From Cymbomonas tetramitiformis (Eukaryota; Chlorophyta; Pyramimonadophyceae; Pyramimonadales; Pyramimonadaceae): DNA of 64,000 nt. Made by a program: the position numbers and the translations under genes. The stretch is taken from the NCBI GenBank assembly GCA_001247695.2, contig LGRX02027794.1:1-64000 (forward strand). The letters run 5' to 3'. The notes beneath the pieces were generated by a model. The model did no database searches. It was not told the origin of the DNA and worked only from the letters and a program-made list of their open reading frames with translations. This document shows, in pieces, positions 20,731 through 31,002 of the stretch (position 1 is its first letter; every line of letters starts with the position of its first letter).

Positions 20731-21629
20731 AATAAAGAACAAAGTTATCTGGTGTGTAGTTCAACGCGTTGTTCCAGAGTATTTTTCGAAACCGATGGCA
20801 ATTGAATCGTTACGTTGATAGTTTTTCTCCCTGCTAACCTATGACACTCGGCTGTACAGGAGTCCGGACAAGAACAAACTAGACGAGGTTCCGGTTGCAG
20901 CAGTTGAGCAGTTGCAGTTCGAGTTGTTGCATGTTACTTAGTGGCGAATAGTGGGATCGATAGGGTTAGTGTCACTGTGTGTGACAGGGCAGGGCCTGCG
21001 CCTGTCACACGACAGGACTCGTGCATGACAGGTGGCTTTGTAGAGTTTCGAGCTTTCGACCGCGACCTTTCGCTTTCGTCAGATCGCGATCGTCACACGA
21101 CAGCGACAGCGACAGCGACAGGCGTCATCGTTATTTATTGTCATTGGTAATTATTGAGTATTTTATGCCATTTGGTGGGGTGCACCCTTGACCCTACCCT
21201 TAAAGTAAGCACTTATTTCTATTCCGAATTCCCCTTCGCCTTCGCTTGGAGCAGAGCTAGAACGGGCTAGATCTTCCGACACCAACCCTCAAACTTTCTT
21301 GCTAAAATTGTTGATCACCAGCACAGTGACACTCGACTGTTAATGTGAAACGGATCATTATAATAAGAATTGCGTAGGGAAGAAAATAGAAGCACGAAAA
21401 GTTCTCCGGTAGCGCGAAAGGCAGACATCACAGGAACGGACACGAGGCGGTGGAGCATGGGAAGGATGTGTGAGAGAGAGAGCCCCCTCCAATTCAACAG
21501 TTAATGGGGCTCTTTATTGCTTCTTCCTCCAAGTCGTTCTTTGGGCGCTTCCGGATATCTCACTCTGCGCAGTTCGAACGAGATACCTGTTAGGGAAATC
21601 TTTGAACGACGCTTTACGAATTGCTAAGT
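20141..21629. other. Intergenic stretch with microsatellites
   Basis: Includes a (GA)n tract at about 20697-20727 and (GACAGC)n at about 21099-21121. No gene recognised. The segment just upstream of 21630 would carry the promoter of the SET gene, but no clear core promoter motif stands out. Confidence 0.4.
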
Positions 21630-23144
21630 ATGACCGGACTCAAGCGGAAAAATCATGAAAGCCCTGCAAGAGAGGTCGACGAGACAGGCATCAGCACTCG
21701 TATCAGCACTCGTGCCCTGAAAACAAGGCACGTCTTGTCGTGGTTGGAAAGTAACGGGGCTGCTTTGAACGACCTCTTTGTGGACGAGTCTCCCCACGGC
21801 GGGCTTGGCGTTTTCACGCCGAAAAGAGTCGGCGCGAGCAAAGCGGTATTCTCGTTACCACGGAAGTTGCTTTTGTCCATGGATAAACTTCAGATCGTCT
21901 CGATTAGCGATGTGCTCAGTGAGGAACTACGCGCGGCTTCCCGGGAACCCGCCCTCGAAAACCTCGGGGCTGCACCCTTGTGGCTGGAACTTATGCTTGC
22001 GCGCGAGATGCCTCATCATTCCTTCCACGTGTATGCGACCTCTCTCCCGTATCCTTCTCCAGACGCGCTGTCGTGGCCCGTGGATCGACGTGAGGCCCTA
22101 CTAACTGGAACGAACATAGGAGATTCCCTGCTGTTAGCTGAGAAGAAGCTCGCCGTTCTCTTCAAGGTTCACCTCGCCCCGCTTTTGAAAGCCTACGGCC
22201 TGACGGATGCGGCCAACACATTGGAAGGTTTTATCTGGGCCCGCGGAGCCTACCTGAGCCGGGGGTTCCCCACAGAGCTCGCGCGCGACACCGAAGCTTC
22301 CTCCTCAATTACAAACCGTGGATCACTCGCCTGCTTCGTGCCTTTCTTGGACCTCCTCAATCACAGTGAAGCCTTGGCCGCTGGCTGGGCATCAGAAAAG
22401 GGTGGAGCAGACGCCCGCGCGACGTCGGGTGACTCCACCAGCACACGAAGCGACGGCGCGGGGTGCGCTAAGGTGCACTGGGATGTGACCACCGATGCCG
22501 AGTTCTTGACTTTCCGGTGCGGGGACATCACCGCGGGATCCGAGGTGTTCAACACGTATGGCTCCAAGAGCAATGAGCAGCTCTTGATGGCGTACGGCTT
22601 CTGTGTGAGGCGTAACCCTGAGGACGTGTTTCAGTTCCGCCTCGCCATCGACCTCAGTGAGGAGCCGTGCGAGCGCGCGAGCGCAAAGCGCCTGCTTACT
22701 CTGCAAGCCGCGCTGCTACGATCCTGCCCGACGGACTCCCCGCACTTCGGTATTGCAAAGGACGGCTTGTCACTGGTCGCCGGACCCTACCAAATCCGAC
22801 GCGGGGAAGCCGGTGGTGTGCCTCCAAGCTTAATCCTATCCTGTGCCGTGTTGGCAGCGGAACACGAGGAGCTCGATAGTGCGCTGTTGGAGTTGTCGGA
22901 CGACTTGGATATATCCGTGGATCTCAGAGCTTTCGAGATCCTCAAGGCGCAGCTGCAGTTGCACTTGAGCTCACTCGAGGCGCTCGCTGGACAGGATGCC
23001 GACGTGCTGGAAGAACCTCCTGTGTCTAGGCAGTGGGACGAGAAGCACATGCAGAACTACAGTGCCGCTTGCTACCGTGAAGGCCAGCGTGAAATTCTAA
23101 CTGAGGCCATGGCAGAACTCAGCTCAGTTTTAAGTGTTGCTTGA
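21630..23144 (+). CDS. SET-domain lysine methyltransferase (Rubisco LSMT / SETD-like)
   Basis: Single-exon gene of 504 residues from the ATG at 21630. Transfers methyl groups from S-adenosylmethionine to a protein lysine. The split SET domain is visible: HGGLGVF near residue 55 (N-terminal SET core), a long insert, FVPFLDLLNHS with N244-H245 (AdoMet-binding NH motif), and EVFNTYGSKSNEQLLMAYGF with catalytic Tyr310. The C-terminal third (LLTLQAALLRSC, LILSCAVLAAEHEELD) resembles the Rubisco LSMT substrate-binding domain, which fixes the family better than the SET core. The length fits the LSMT/SETD6 group. The substrate (Rubisco, aldolase, ribosomal or histone protein) cannot be told, and no transit peptide is obvious. 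Nothing adjacent is co-regulated. It appears intact. Confidence 0.85.
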   Translation: MTGLKRKNHESPAREVDETGISTRISTRALKTRHVLSWLESNGAALNDLFVDESPHGGLGVFTPKRVGASKAVFSLPRKLLLSMDKLQIVSISDVLSEELRAASREPALENLGAAPLWLELMLAREMPHHSFHVYATSLPYPSPDALSWPVDRREALLTGTNIGDSLLLAEKKLAVLFKVHLAPLLKAYGLTDAANTLEGFIWARGAYLSRGFPTELARDTEASSSITNRGSLACFVPFLDLLNHSEALAAGWASEKGGADARATSGDSTSTRSDGAGCAKVHWDVTTDAEFLTFRCGDITAGSEVFNTYGSKSNEQLLMAYGFCVRRNPEDVFQFRLAIDLSEEPCERASAKRLLTLQAALLRSCPTDSPHFGIAKDGLSLVAGPYQIRRGEAGGVPPSLILSCAVLAAEHEELDSALLELSDDLDISVDLRAFEILKAQLQLHLSSLEALAGQDADVLEEPPVSRQWDEKHMQNYSAACYREGQREILTEAMAELSSVLSVA

Positions 23145-23724
23145 TAGTGGTAGCCTGAGACTGTTTTCACGAAGTTTTGTGAGCGTGCTCGACCGCCCTG
23201 CTGTTCCATGAGGGAGTCTTTCAACCTGTCGCAAGAGTGACTCCGGGCTCTACGAGTCATAGAATTTCAAGACTTGTGTGCAGCTGAAGGGAACGCATCT
23301 TGTGAACCCTTGGTTGGAGCCTCTTTGTAGCACAGTGTAAGCTTGCTTCTGGAGTGCACTTGGGTTGCGCCTGTTTGTAACACCTGTTTGAAACGAGCCA
23401 TACGTGCGAGCATCCTTCCGCCACATCCTAAGCTCCTTACTTCTTCTTGTTGCCGTGTGTATCCCATGTATAATTCATTTGTAACATTTTTGTGACCGTA
23501 TGCATACCTTGGCTGGATGGTATATGGGACATTTTCTCGATTCGTTTCCAATGCTACCACGGACATAAATGGAAAGAACTTCAGTAAGTTTGCCATGAGA
23601 TCATCCGGTTTCAGTAAATTTGTTTAATTGTTCTTAGGAGCTGAAAATATTTCCCTGAAGAATCTTGGTAGAGTTGCATAGACCATCACACACTTTGCGG
23701 TGCGGCTGGACTTTCTTTTCGTCG
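23145..23724. other. 3' flank of the SET gene
   Basis: No ORF of note. The gene's 3' UTR and polyadenylation site are probably here, but no definite signal was recognised. Confidence 0.35.
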
Positions 23725-23732
23725 CCCTCAAC

Positions 23733-23918
23733 CTGGGTTGCCTGTAACCCGTAACCGGTTATAACCTTGGGGACCAAATAAGGTTATAGCCTCGGTTATA
23801 ACTCTGCTATCTAGGGCAAAATGACCGCTGAATATAACCGCAGGTTATAACCGCGAAGTCCAAATTAGGTTAGAACCGGGGTTTTAACCGAGGGTGCTCG
23901 AGGTTATAGGCAACCCGT
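23733..23918. mobile_element. hAT-type miniature element, 186 bp
   Basis: Ends GGGTTGCCTGTAACC and its imperfect complement, flanked by a perfect 8-bp duplication CCCTCAAC (23725-23732 and 23919-23926), the length typical of hAT transposition. The interior is built of GGTTATAACC-like palindromes. No coding capacity. Confidence 0.8.
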
Positions 23919-24392
23919 CCCTCAACGGATTTAAAAATTGGATCCGCTTGGTGCAAAATCCGACACGCGCAATTTTGACGGGTTGAGCCCTATTTGTGGG
24001 CGCGTTGTAGCAGAGGGAGTAGCCCCTGGTGTTCTCACTAGCCTGCTTTGCAGGGATACTGCACTCTCAGGACTTTGTCCCCTTTGCTAGCGTAAATGTT
24101 TTATTATTATTTTTGACGGGCGAGGCAAGATTAGATTCGTCAGTTCGCACCGTAAAGCATACGACTTACAAGTTAGCAGCCCACCGCCGGGAAGCGGAGT
24201 TGCGGCTTGGCATGGGAAGGACATATCGGTAGCATACCACACAATTGGCCTTCCGGTGTCGACGACACGCGCCACATTACATCACCTTCCAACGAGAAGT
24301 ATAAATGGTCGTTGTGGGTCGTCTCATGGGTGTGAGGGTATGTTGAGATTTGCCCATCGCAGCTCGGTGACGTCTCCTAGTCGTCACCATAC

Positions 24393-25028
24393 CTACGGTT
24401 GTTCGTGGCCTGATGTGGCGGTGTGGAATTCTGCACGCGAATGCGATGTGTGGTCTCTAGCATGTCCGCCTCCGCTTCTAATCGCTGGTAGAGTGGTATA
24501 CAATGCATAACCCCCTATCAATATTGGAACGGATCGAGATCTTCGAGATGTAAACCACAATGATGCCTCATCCCAGCAATTCAGCATACGGTCGTTTGGG
24601 GAAAGGTTGGCAAGTCGTCTGAATTCCGATCTGAAATCCGATCTGAATGGTCTGAACTGGACGTAATTGTTGGAAACTGTGCAGCAGCCAAGGGGAGAAC
24701 GCTTCCGGCAGACATATACCGAACTCAATAATTGATAACATACGGGAATAAGTACCCGGACAGACACAAGCAGAGTCGCCGAATATGGTTGTTCACCAGT
24801 GACGAAGTACTCTTCTTCGAACGGAGTACCTTTCGTAGTGAACACGCCTTTGAAACTATGCCGCGAGCGGGAGACGTTCAACACCTCTAGAATAACAAGC
24901 ATATCATGTCGTATATCGCCAGCAAACAGGAGCAAGTCTGCTCTGCCGACGACAGCATCCTCCACCATGCTCCTAAGGAGGGCAGTCTTATTTTCAGCGG
25001 AAGACGAATGGTGGTAGATGTGCATCAC
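24393..25028 (-). CDS. Hypothetical ORF, uncertain
   Basis: ORF of 211 residues. The first 80 residues (ALLRSMVEDAVVGRADLLLF, AGDIRHDMLVILEVLN) look protein-like; the rest is compositionally plain with many Arg/Ser and may be read-through into non-coding sequence. No domain recognised. It lies just left of the decayed gypsy LTR, so it could be a transposon remnant. Confidence 0.25.
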   Translation of the reverse strand: MMHIYHHSSSAENKTALLRSMVEDAVVGRADLLLFAGDIRHDMLVILEVLNVSRSRHSFKGVFTTKGTPFEEEYFVTGEQPYSATLLVSVRVLIPVCYQLLSSVYVCRKRSPLGCCTVSNNYVQFRPFRSDFRSEFRRLANLSPNDRMLNCWDEASLWFTSRRSRSVPILIGGYALYTTLPAIRSGGGHARDHTSHSRAEFHTATSGHEQP

Positions 25029-25436
25029 CTGAGCGACTATTTCATTCTACTGGCAGTACTTGTCAAGGTTGATATCCAACCTTTCAGACTATGCGGCTGC
25101 TATTGAACTGTAGCAACGCGCATCAATATTTGGTGGGGAATGAGTGCAGTCTCTGGTGTCCAGTTCTGCTTGAGCGCAATGCTCCTCATATACCAATGCC
25201 CTCACGCTTCATAAGCGTTACCACCATCGGGTTGTGAACCCGAGGGCATTGGGTGAACTAACAGTATCGGCTGGTCGAATTAGCCTGTTGATACCCACAT
25301 GTTGTTCAATTCATGCTTGAAGCGAAGACGCGTCCTCTCAGAACAGTTTGTTCTTCAAGAACTTGTCTTGCTTCATCATCGAGATGCCGCACTCGGCCTC
25401 TCGATGACAGATGTCACTCATGGTGAGTGGATGACA

Positions 25437-25630
25437 TGCTGGATTCAGTGACCCGTAGGTCATATCTTACTCTGACTCCCGTTAGCTGTACCAGTACTCG
25501 TACAGTACTAGGTGACAGATACCTAGGTCACAGACGGCTTATATTCGTTTAACTCATATAATCAGTTTACACTTGTATGAGAAACTATTCAGTGACCGCC
25601 CCGATATAATACGTTATATTATATCTCACA
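25437..25630 (+). repeat. 5' LTR, gag-only element
   Basis: 194 bp, TG...CA, with GTACCAGTACTCGTACAGTAC, a short inverted motif, inside. Two mismatches to the 3' copy. Confidence 0.9.
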
Positions 25631-26001
25631 GGTTATGGGGTATTACCCCGCTTTTCTCACTGCTGACTTTGCCATGATTGGCTAAGCTTTTCCGCTTGGC
25701 GGGGCGTTGGGGCCTCGCGAGGTGTTGAATTGGCCACTTTAGGGCGTGCGGTTTGCGCTATGTTGCGGTGAGATTTCGGATTGGGACTTTCGGCAACTTC
25801 TTCGAGTGTCCGCGTTGGATTTTGTTTTAGACTTGGCTTGATCACCCCTGTCAACATCTCCTTGGCCGTCGCGTATCCGACTTCGTTGATTTCGTTCGAC
25901 CCCATCTTCTCCTTGCTCCGCGACTGCATTACCGTCGTCCGCCACCTTACGATTTGCACCTCGCCTTTTCCCCAACCCCCCTCCTATAGGAATTTATTCT
26001 G

Positions 26002-28419
26002 ATGACTTCATCCTCTGTTGGTACACCGGCCATGGGCGCTAGGATGCGCCTAGACTCTATTTTTGCTAGGAACGTGGGTGCTCGCTATAAGAGCACCCCG
26101 CAGTCAGCGAAAGTTGTGCTCGCTGCTGCTGACAGGACACGCGGCAATGCCGTGTTGCAATCATCCTGGGACACTGACGTCGTTAAACGTGTTGCAAAGG
26201 ACACCTTAGGTACTAAGGCGTCCTCATTTTCCGGAAGTGAACCTCATCGTCAACTTCTTTGGGATTCCTTGGTGACTGCCTTGGAGGCATCTTTTGTCAA
26301 CAAGGACACCGCCAACGAGGACATCTTTGACCTCGTGGACGTCACCAAAGAGGTTCACCCGATCTTCAACGACATTTTGCTTCGTGCGTTGGTCTCTTTG
26401 ACAACGCCCCACTCTCCGGCTCGAAGGTGGGTTGACGCTTCGGCTCGGATCTCTCCGCGCGACGGTAAGCGTGCCCTCCTTGAAATCACCAAGCGGCTGC
26501 TGCCGCCTGGGCATCGGCCGCTCCGACATCACGAGGAGCTCTTAAGCATTTCTTTTGGGTCCTCTGTTCACCCAGAGCCTTTAGTGGCCCAATTTGACGA
26601 GTGTCTTAAGGCTATCGCGGCTAGCGGAGCGGGTCCCCTGGACGACGAAGCCGCCAAGAGACAGCTCCTGGCGGCACTGGACGCCGAATTTTACAAGGAG
26701 GTGATCACCCCGCTTCGCCTGGACACTGAATTGGCGAAGGTGAGCATCGAGGAGGTTTACACTCACATTCTGGAAGTGTGGTGGTGTGCGAACCCTAATG
26801 GCCCTCCCACCCGCCCCAAGGCAGCCGCGCCTATCCCGACGCACACGCCTCTCGGATTGGCTTACGCAGGTGGGGAGCCGAGTGACGTCTCGGACTTCCT
26901 CGAGGAGTTCGCTCGTGTCATTGGTGAGGCCTCTGCCCTACTTGCCTCCCTCCGTCATGACGAGCGCGAGGTTGCACGGGACACGCCGCCGCCACGGAAT
27001 GATTCTCCCCGTCGGCATGGGAGCGGTGGTGTGAGGTTTCCACCGTCCAAGTGGCGTGACGAGCGGAACCGTCGGACCGACGGTAAATTTCACGGCCGTA
27101 ATCGTCACGTGGGATGGAAGCACCGCTTCGGGGCGTCCCCACTCCCGAAGGGCGGGAATTGGCCTCAAGGTATTAGGACGCAGGGTGCTAGGAGCATCTC
27201 GTTTCACTCCGCATCCTCGGCCTTCGTACAGGAGTGCCCACTCTGCCCTGGGCACTTTCACGACACTGCACGTTGCCCTGAGGTGTGTGGTTCGTGCGAT
27301 GTTGACCTGCGTGATGCCGCCATGGACTTGGACGAGGTGGGTTCGGCCTTCCAGACCGCCTTCGACAACGAGAACGACGAGGAATTCGCTGGCCTGTGCC
27401 ACGAGCACGACCAGCCACTGGTGCGTACCGATCCTGAGCCCTTCACCTACCCGGTGCGGCACGACGTGGGATTACGTGCCCACTATGCGGGCTTGGGTCA
27501 AGGTGCTTCGGACGCCGGCATGGAGGGTGTGCTTTCGGATGCACGGGGCGTCCTTGAGTCCCTGCGGTCTGCGGCTACGGCTGCACAGGTCGGTGGTGCT
27601 ACCGCCGCTGGTAAGCAACCACCGCTGCACATCGGTACTTTGTCAGTACCGCAGGTGGTGTGCGATGCGCCACCACCTGCCGATCACGAGATCGACGCTG
27701 GGCTCCACCCGGTTTCGGCATCGGACCCCGCTTCTTTCGGGTCTCCTTTCGAGAAGCCACTACATGTCTCCTTTATGGACCGTGTAATGCCAACATGCCC
27801 TGACACATCTCTTAAATTGTGCTCGATTGGCTCGGTTCGCGAGCCGATTCACACGGGAGAGCTTTCCGTGATTGACGATGACAACGACTCCGACAGTTTT
27901 TCTTATTCCGGAGACGAGATTCCCTCGGCCCCACCGGCTACACGGTCACGTGTCGGTGTGGCAACATTGCCGAGGGTCTTCTCTTTTGCATCTCTAGCCC
28001 TGCCCGCACTCATGTGTCTTGCATGTGTGTCAGCGGTTCAGGGTTCGGTGGTGCTCGATCGAGACCCTGAGTTCACCGCAGCAGTACATCCCAATAGGGT
28101 GACTGCCAACAGTCTGTCTGCCTTGCCGTACTGTTTTACTTTCGGCATTCCTTTTCCTCCCGTGGTTTCGGCAGGTTTAAGTTCAGATTTTCGATTTTCG
28201 GGATTCCTAATTTTGCTCTACGAGTCTTCTCCTGCCTCTGGCTGCTGGTCTTGGCTTCTGGATTATGATTCTGGCTTCTGGTTCTGGACACTGGTCTCTG
28301 GACTCTGGTTCTGGATTATGACTTCTGGACTCTGGTTCTGGTTGAACATCTTTGACACTGACAACTTCTTCAACTCTGGTGAACTCTACAACTTTGTAGA
28401 CCACTTTGAAAGTGGCTGA
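26002..28419 (+). CDS. Gag-like protein with CCHC knuckle and C-terminal membrane segment
   Basis: Intact 805-residue ORF, the only gene of the LTR element at 25437-28817; ATG 371 bp after the LTR. Presumed to assemble particles and bind element RNA. Residues about 60-260 form a helical capsid-like region (DGKRALLEITKRLL, DDEAAKRQLLAALDAEFYKE). A basic stretch (WKHRFGASPLPKGG) precedes a canonical zinc knuckle: C412, C415, H420, C425 in CPLCPGHFHDTARC. A long acidic, proline-rich middle follows. Around residues 660-685 a hydrophobic segment (FASLALPALMCLACVSAVQG) looks like a membrane helix, unusual for Gag. The last 50 residues are Trp/Ser/Gly-rich repeats (SGLWFW), perhaps a frame-shifted minisatellite. 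No protease or RT. Homologous to the gags at 891-3071 and 3719-5518. Confidence 0.8.
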   Translation: MTSSSVGTPAMGARMRLDSIFARNVGARYKSTPQSAKVVLAAADRTRGNAVLQSSWDTDVVKRVAKDTLGTKASSFSGSEPHRQLLWDSLVTALEASFVNKDTANEDIFDLVDVTKEVHPIFNDILLRALVSLTTPHSPARRWVDASARISPRDGKRALLEITKRLLPPGHRPLRHHEELLSISFGSSVHPEPLVAQFDECLKAIAASGAGPLDDEAAKRQLLAALDAEFYKEVITPLRLDTELAKVSIEEVYTHILEVWWCANPNGPPTRPKAAAPIPTHTPLGLAYAGGEPSDVSDFLEEFARVIGEASALLASLRHDEREVARDTPPPRNDSPRRHGSGGVRFPPSKWRDERNRRTDGKFHGRNRHVGWKHRFGASPLPKGGNWPQGIRTQGARSISFHSASSAFVQECPLCPGHFHDTARCPEVCGSCDVDLRDAAMDLDEVGSAFQTAFDNENDEEFAGLCHEHDQPLVRTDPEPFTYPVRHDVGLRAHYAGLGQGASDAGMEGVLSDARGVLESLRSAATAAQVGGATAAGKQPPLHIGTLSVPQVVCDAPPPADHEIDAGLHPVSASDPASFGSPFEKPLHVSFMDRVMPTCPDTSLKLCSIGSVREPIHTGELSVIDDDNDSDSFSYSGDEIPSAPPATRSRVGVATLPRVFSFASLALPALMCLACVSAVQGSVVLDRDPEFTAAVHPNRVTANSLSALPYCFTFGIPFPPVVSAGLSSDFRFSGFLILLYESSPASGCWSWLLDYDSGFWFWTLVSGLWFWIMTSGLWFWLNIFDTDNFFNSGELYNFVDHFESG

Positions 28420-28623
28420 GTATCTGCAAAATTGAGCTGTAGGAACTTAGCTTGAAAGCAGTATCCTAGCAGCAGTTTTAGAAAGGGACCGCCCTGGCTA
28501 AAGCACAGGCCTCCCTCTAGCAGTTTCCAGCTTCTAGCTGTTTGTTGTTTCGGAACAATTTGATTTGTCTGTGCTCCGCTCTCTGCCACCTGTAACAGCA
28601 CTATGTACAGTCACAGGGTGGTG

Positions 28624-28817
28624 TGCTGGATTCAGTGACCCGTAGGTCATATCTTACACTGACTCCCGTTAGCTGTACCAGTACTCGTACAGTACTAGGT
28701 GACAGATACCTAGGTCACAGACGGCTTATATTCGTTTAACTCTTATAATCAGTTTACACTTGTATGAGAAACTATTCAGTGACCGCCCCGATATAATACG
28801 TTATATTATATCTCACA
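28624..28817 (+). repeat. 3' LTR, gag-only element
   Basis: 194 bp, nearly identical to 25437-25630, followed by the TGACA target duplication. Confidence 0.9.
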
Positions 28818-29943
28818 TGACAGATATTATGACTGTACATGTCATAATCGACCGTACTGACAATACTCGACGACTGTATGTCATTATAACATATGGCATG
28901 ACATGATATGACATGATATGACATGTATGACAGGTATGACAGGTATGACACATATGTCATTGGTCATATCCCTGACAGATCTCCCCTCTTAGAAGAGTTG
29001 TGACCTCACAATATAGGGTGCATACCTTTGTATATGTCTTTGATGTCTTTGTTGTTGAGCTGGTACCAGTCTTCTTACACCGATGAGGCGTCCCTCAAGG
29101 TGTTTTTAGGATATTGGGGGGAACTGAGTCCACTTTAAACCCTCACCTTAGGCATTTAGCCTTACAGTTCTTAGGATGTAGCCCCCATGAATTGCGTATC
29201 GTATTTCAGAGTGACGTTTCAAGGTATCTTCCGAGGTTTACGTTACGGATAGATATAGCGCTGCCGTTCGTATCGTATTTCAGAGTGACGTTTTTACGGC
29301 TTTATATAATGCATCCATCTCTTCCTCCATTCAGAGAGCTTACTCCCCCGAAGTTCACAGGAATACTATGGAGGGTCCCTTTTTGGGGCTTGGTTTAATG
29401 CAAACGGAGTGGGCCCTGCTTAACGAGATATCGGAGGGTCTCTATGAGTCCACTTTAAATCCTCACCCGATCTGCCCCAGTGCTCCTTTTATTTTTCGGT
29501 CCGGTAAGCGCGCTCTGACGAACATTTCATAGACTGGATTCGACAACGTACTAATGTGAAATTCGCTTAGTTATGTATGTCAATCATAACTCAGAGGCGA
29601 AATCGCAGCACGCTGATACCAAATGTGCCAGGGGCACGACGACAGATGCTCGGAGATATGTTTTTGATTGAACGTGCAAAGGTACACAATTCGGATTTTT
29701 ATAATATACTGGATCAGGGCCAGATTGAGGTACAAACGATAATTCGGTTCCGAGTTCTGAAGGCTAAACACTTCTCAAGTGCTCTACTTATTCACTCGTC
29801 ACTCAGGTTGCAGGGTCAACCACTCGAGAGCCGATGTCACACTTCGGCTCAACGTTCAGTTCCCGATCCGATCTCATTTCTAATTCCGATTCGTCATTCT
29901 CGATTCAGATGTTATGCCGACAGGCTGACACGATGACTGCCCC

Positions 29944-30175
29944 ACAGTACTGTCATACTACTGTACTGTCATACTGTCATGGCGTCATACTGTCATACTG
30001 TCATAACCTTAATATCTGATATTCGATTTCATTGTCTTTTCAACCCCGATGCGAATCTGACCATTCTTCGAGGGTCTGACTGAGTTCCACGATGACACCC
30101 CCCACAGTACTGTCATACTACTATAGTGTCATACTGTCATACTGTCATAGTGTCATAGTGTCATACTGTCATACC
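29944..30175. repeat. ACTGTCATAC 10-bp minisatellite in two blocks
   Basis: Runs of TGTCATACTG at 29944-30002 and 30105-30175 with a spacer of about 100 bp, lying in the 3' region of the decayed gypsy copy. Confidence 0.8.
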
Positions 30176-30225
30176 CCGGACATCTGGTATTCATTCTCAT
30201 CGTGATTTCAAGCCCAATCTCACTG

Positions 30226-31002
30226 TCATCGTGCCAATCCCAGATTACCCCCGATGACACACATACGGACGCATAGACATATCGGCTCACGCTGTGCCTC
30301 CGGGCACAGATGGTGTGAAGACGTCATAGACAATCTCGTACCAGTAGATTTCCACAGTGTTTGCCAGAATGAAGAAGTAAATCTGGGGTCTCGATCTGAG
30401 ATGATGTTCCTCGGAAGACCATGGAGCTTGAAGATATGCTGCATATATATTGAAGCAGTATGCTGAGCAGTCCAGGTCATGTTGAAAGGAATGAGATGAC
30501 AGCGATGAGAGAATTGGCACATTACCACGAATATACTGGCGTGCCCGTTAGTGATGATAGGCAGGCCAGTAATCCAGTCAAGAGATACATCAAGCCATTT
30601 TGTCTTAGGCACACAATATTGTATATGTGACTGACCATAAGGTTTGTGTCTCCTCGTTTTCTGGCGTTGACACACGGGGCACTCCCGAATGTACTGAATG
30701 GCTGCCGTCGTCATTCCTGGCCAGTAATATCGGCTACGCAATAAATGAAGCATGCGATTTTTGCCTACATGACCAGGAATAGTGGCTGAGTGGCACTCAT
30801 GAAGTAGAATGTGGCGAAGCTGTGTGATCTCACCGTCATCTGTAGGAACTTTGGCAGTAGGTGGAATGTAAAGCTGTCTGCCAAAAATGGTCTTGCGATA
30901 GATCAATCCCTGAATGAGCTCGAAATTGCTGACGGACTGTGATGATGTACGGCGCTTTTCGTTTGTAATGAACATCATTTTATACACCATCTTCTGACTC
31001 AA
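30226..31002 (-). pseudogene. Integrase fragment of a chromodomain gypsy element
   Basis: 258-residue ORF. From SQSVSNFELIQGLIYRK to TRLSMTSSHH it matches residues about 765-970 of the intact pol at 39604-43392 almost identically: the HHCC zinc-binding module (HECHSATIPGH ... CPVCQRQK) and the first two acidic catalytic residues (DVSLDWI, SDRDPRF). After SSHH the sequence diverges, so the catalytic Glu, C-terminal domain and chromodomain are lost. The first 20 residues are unrelated. A dead remnant of the copy spanning 25120-30960. Confidence 0.85.

Larger units (their letters stand above)
25437..28817 (+). mobile_element. Complete young gag-only LTR retrotransposon
   Basis: LTRs of 194 bp (25437-25630, 28624-28817) begin TG, end CA and differ at only about two positions. 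The target duplication TGACA is perfect (25432-25436, 28818-28822). The 5' LTR is followed by GGTTATGGGG (putative primer site), the 3' LTR is preceded by CAGGGTGGTG (polypurine-like). A single ORF, a Gag-like protein, lies inside. Inserted into the LTR of an older gypsy copy. Lacks all replication enzymes, so it is non-autonomous. Confidence 0.9.
25120..30960 (-). mobile_element. Decayed chromodomain Ty3/gypsy copy, split by a younger LTR element
   Basis: The same family as the intact element at 37399-47159. A diverged 3' LTR is split into about 25120-25436 and 28818-28977 (shared GGGTTGTGAACCC, TGACA-rich array, end CCTGACA), followed by the polypurine GAGGGGAGATC on the minus strand and 3' UTR similarity up to about 29450, then an integrase fragment (30226-31002). 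Gag, protease, RT, RNase H and the chromodomain are missing, so it is both internally deleted and 5'-truncated. Confidence 0.75.

Noticed and set aside
24393..25028. Metallophosphatase reading of LLLFAGDI
   Set aside because: One AGD-like word is not enough; the other metal-binding motifs (GNH, GH) are absent, so it is left as hypothetical.
27056..27787. 243-residue plus-strand ORF
   Set aside because: Overlaps the 26002-28419 gag in another frame and is Arg/Pro/Thr-rich; shadow.
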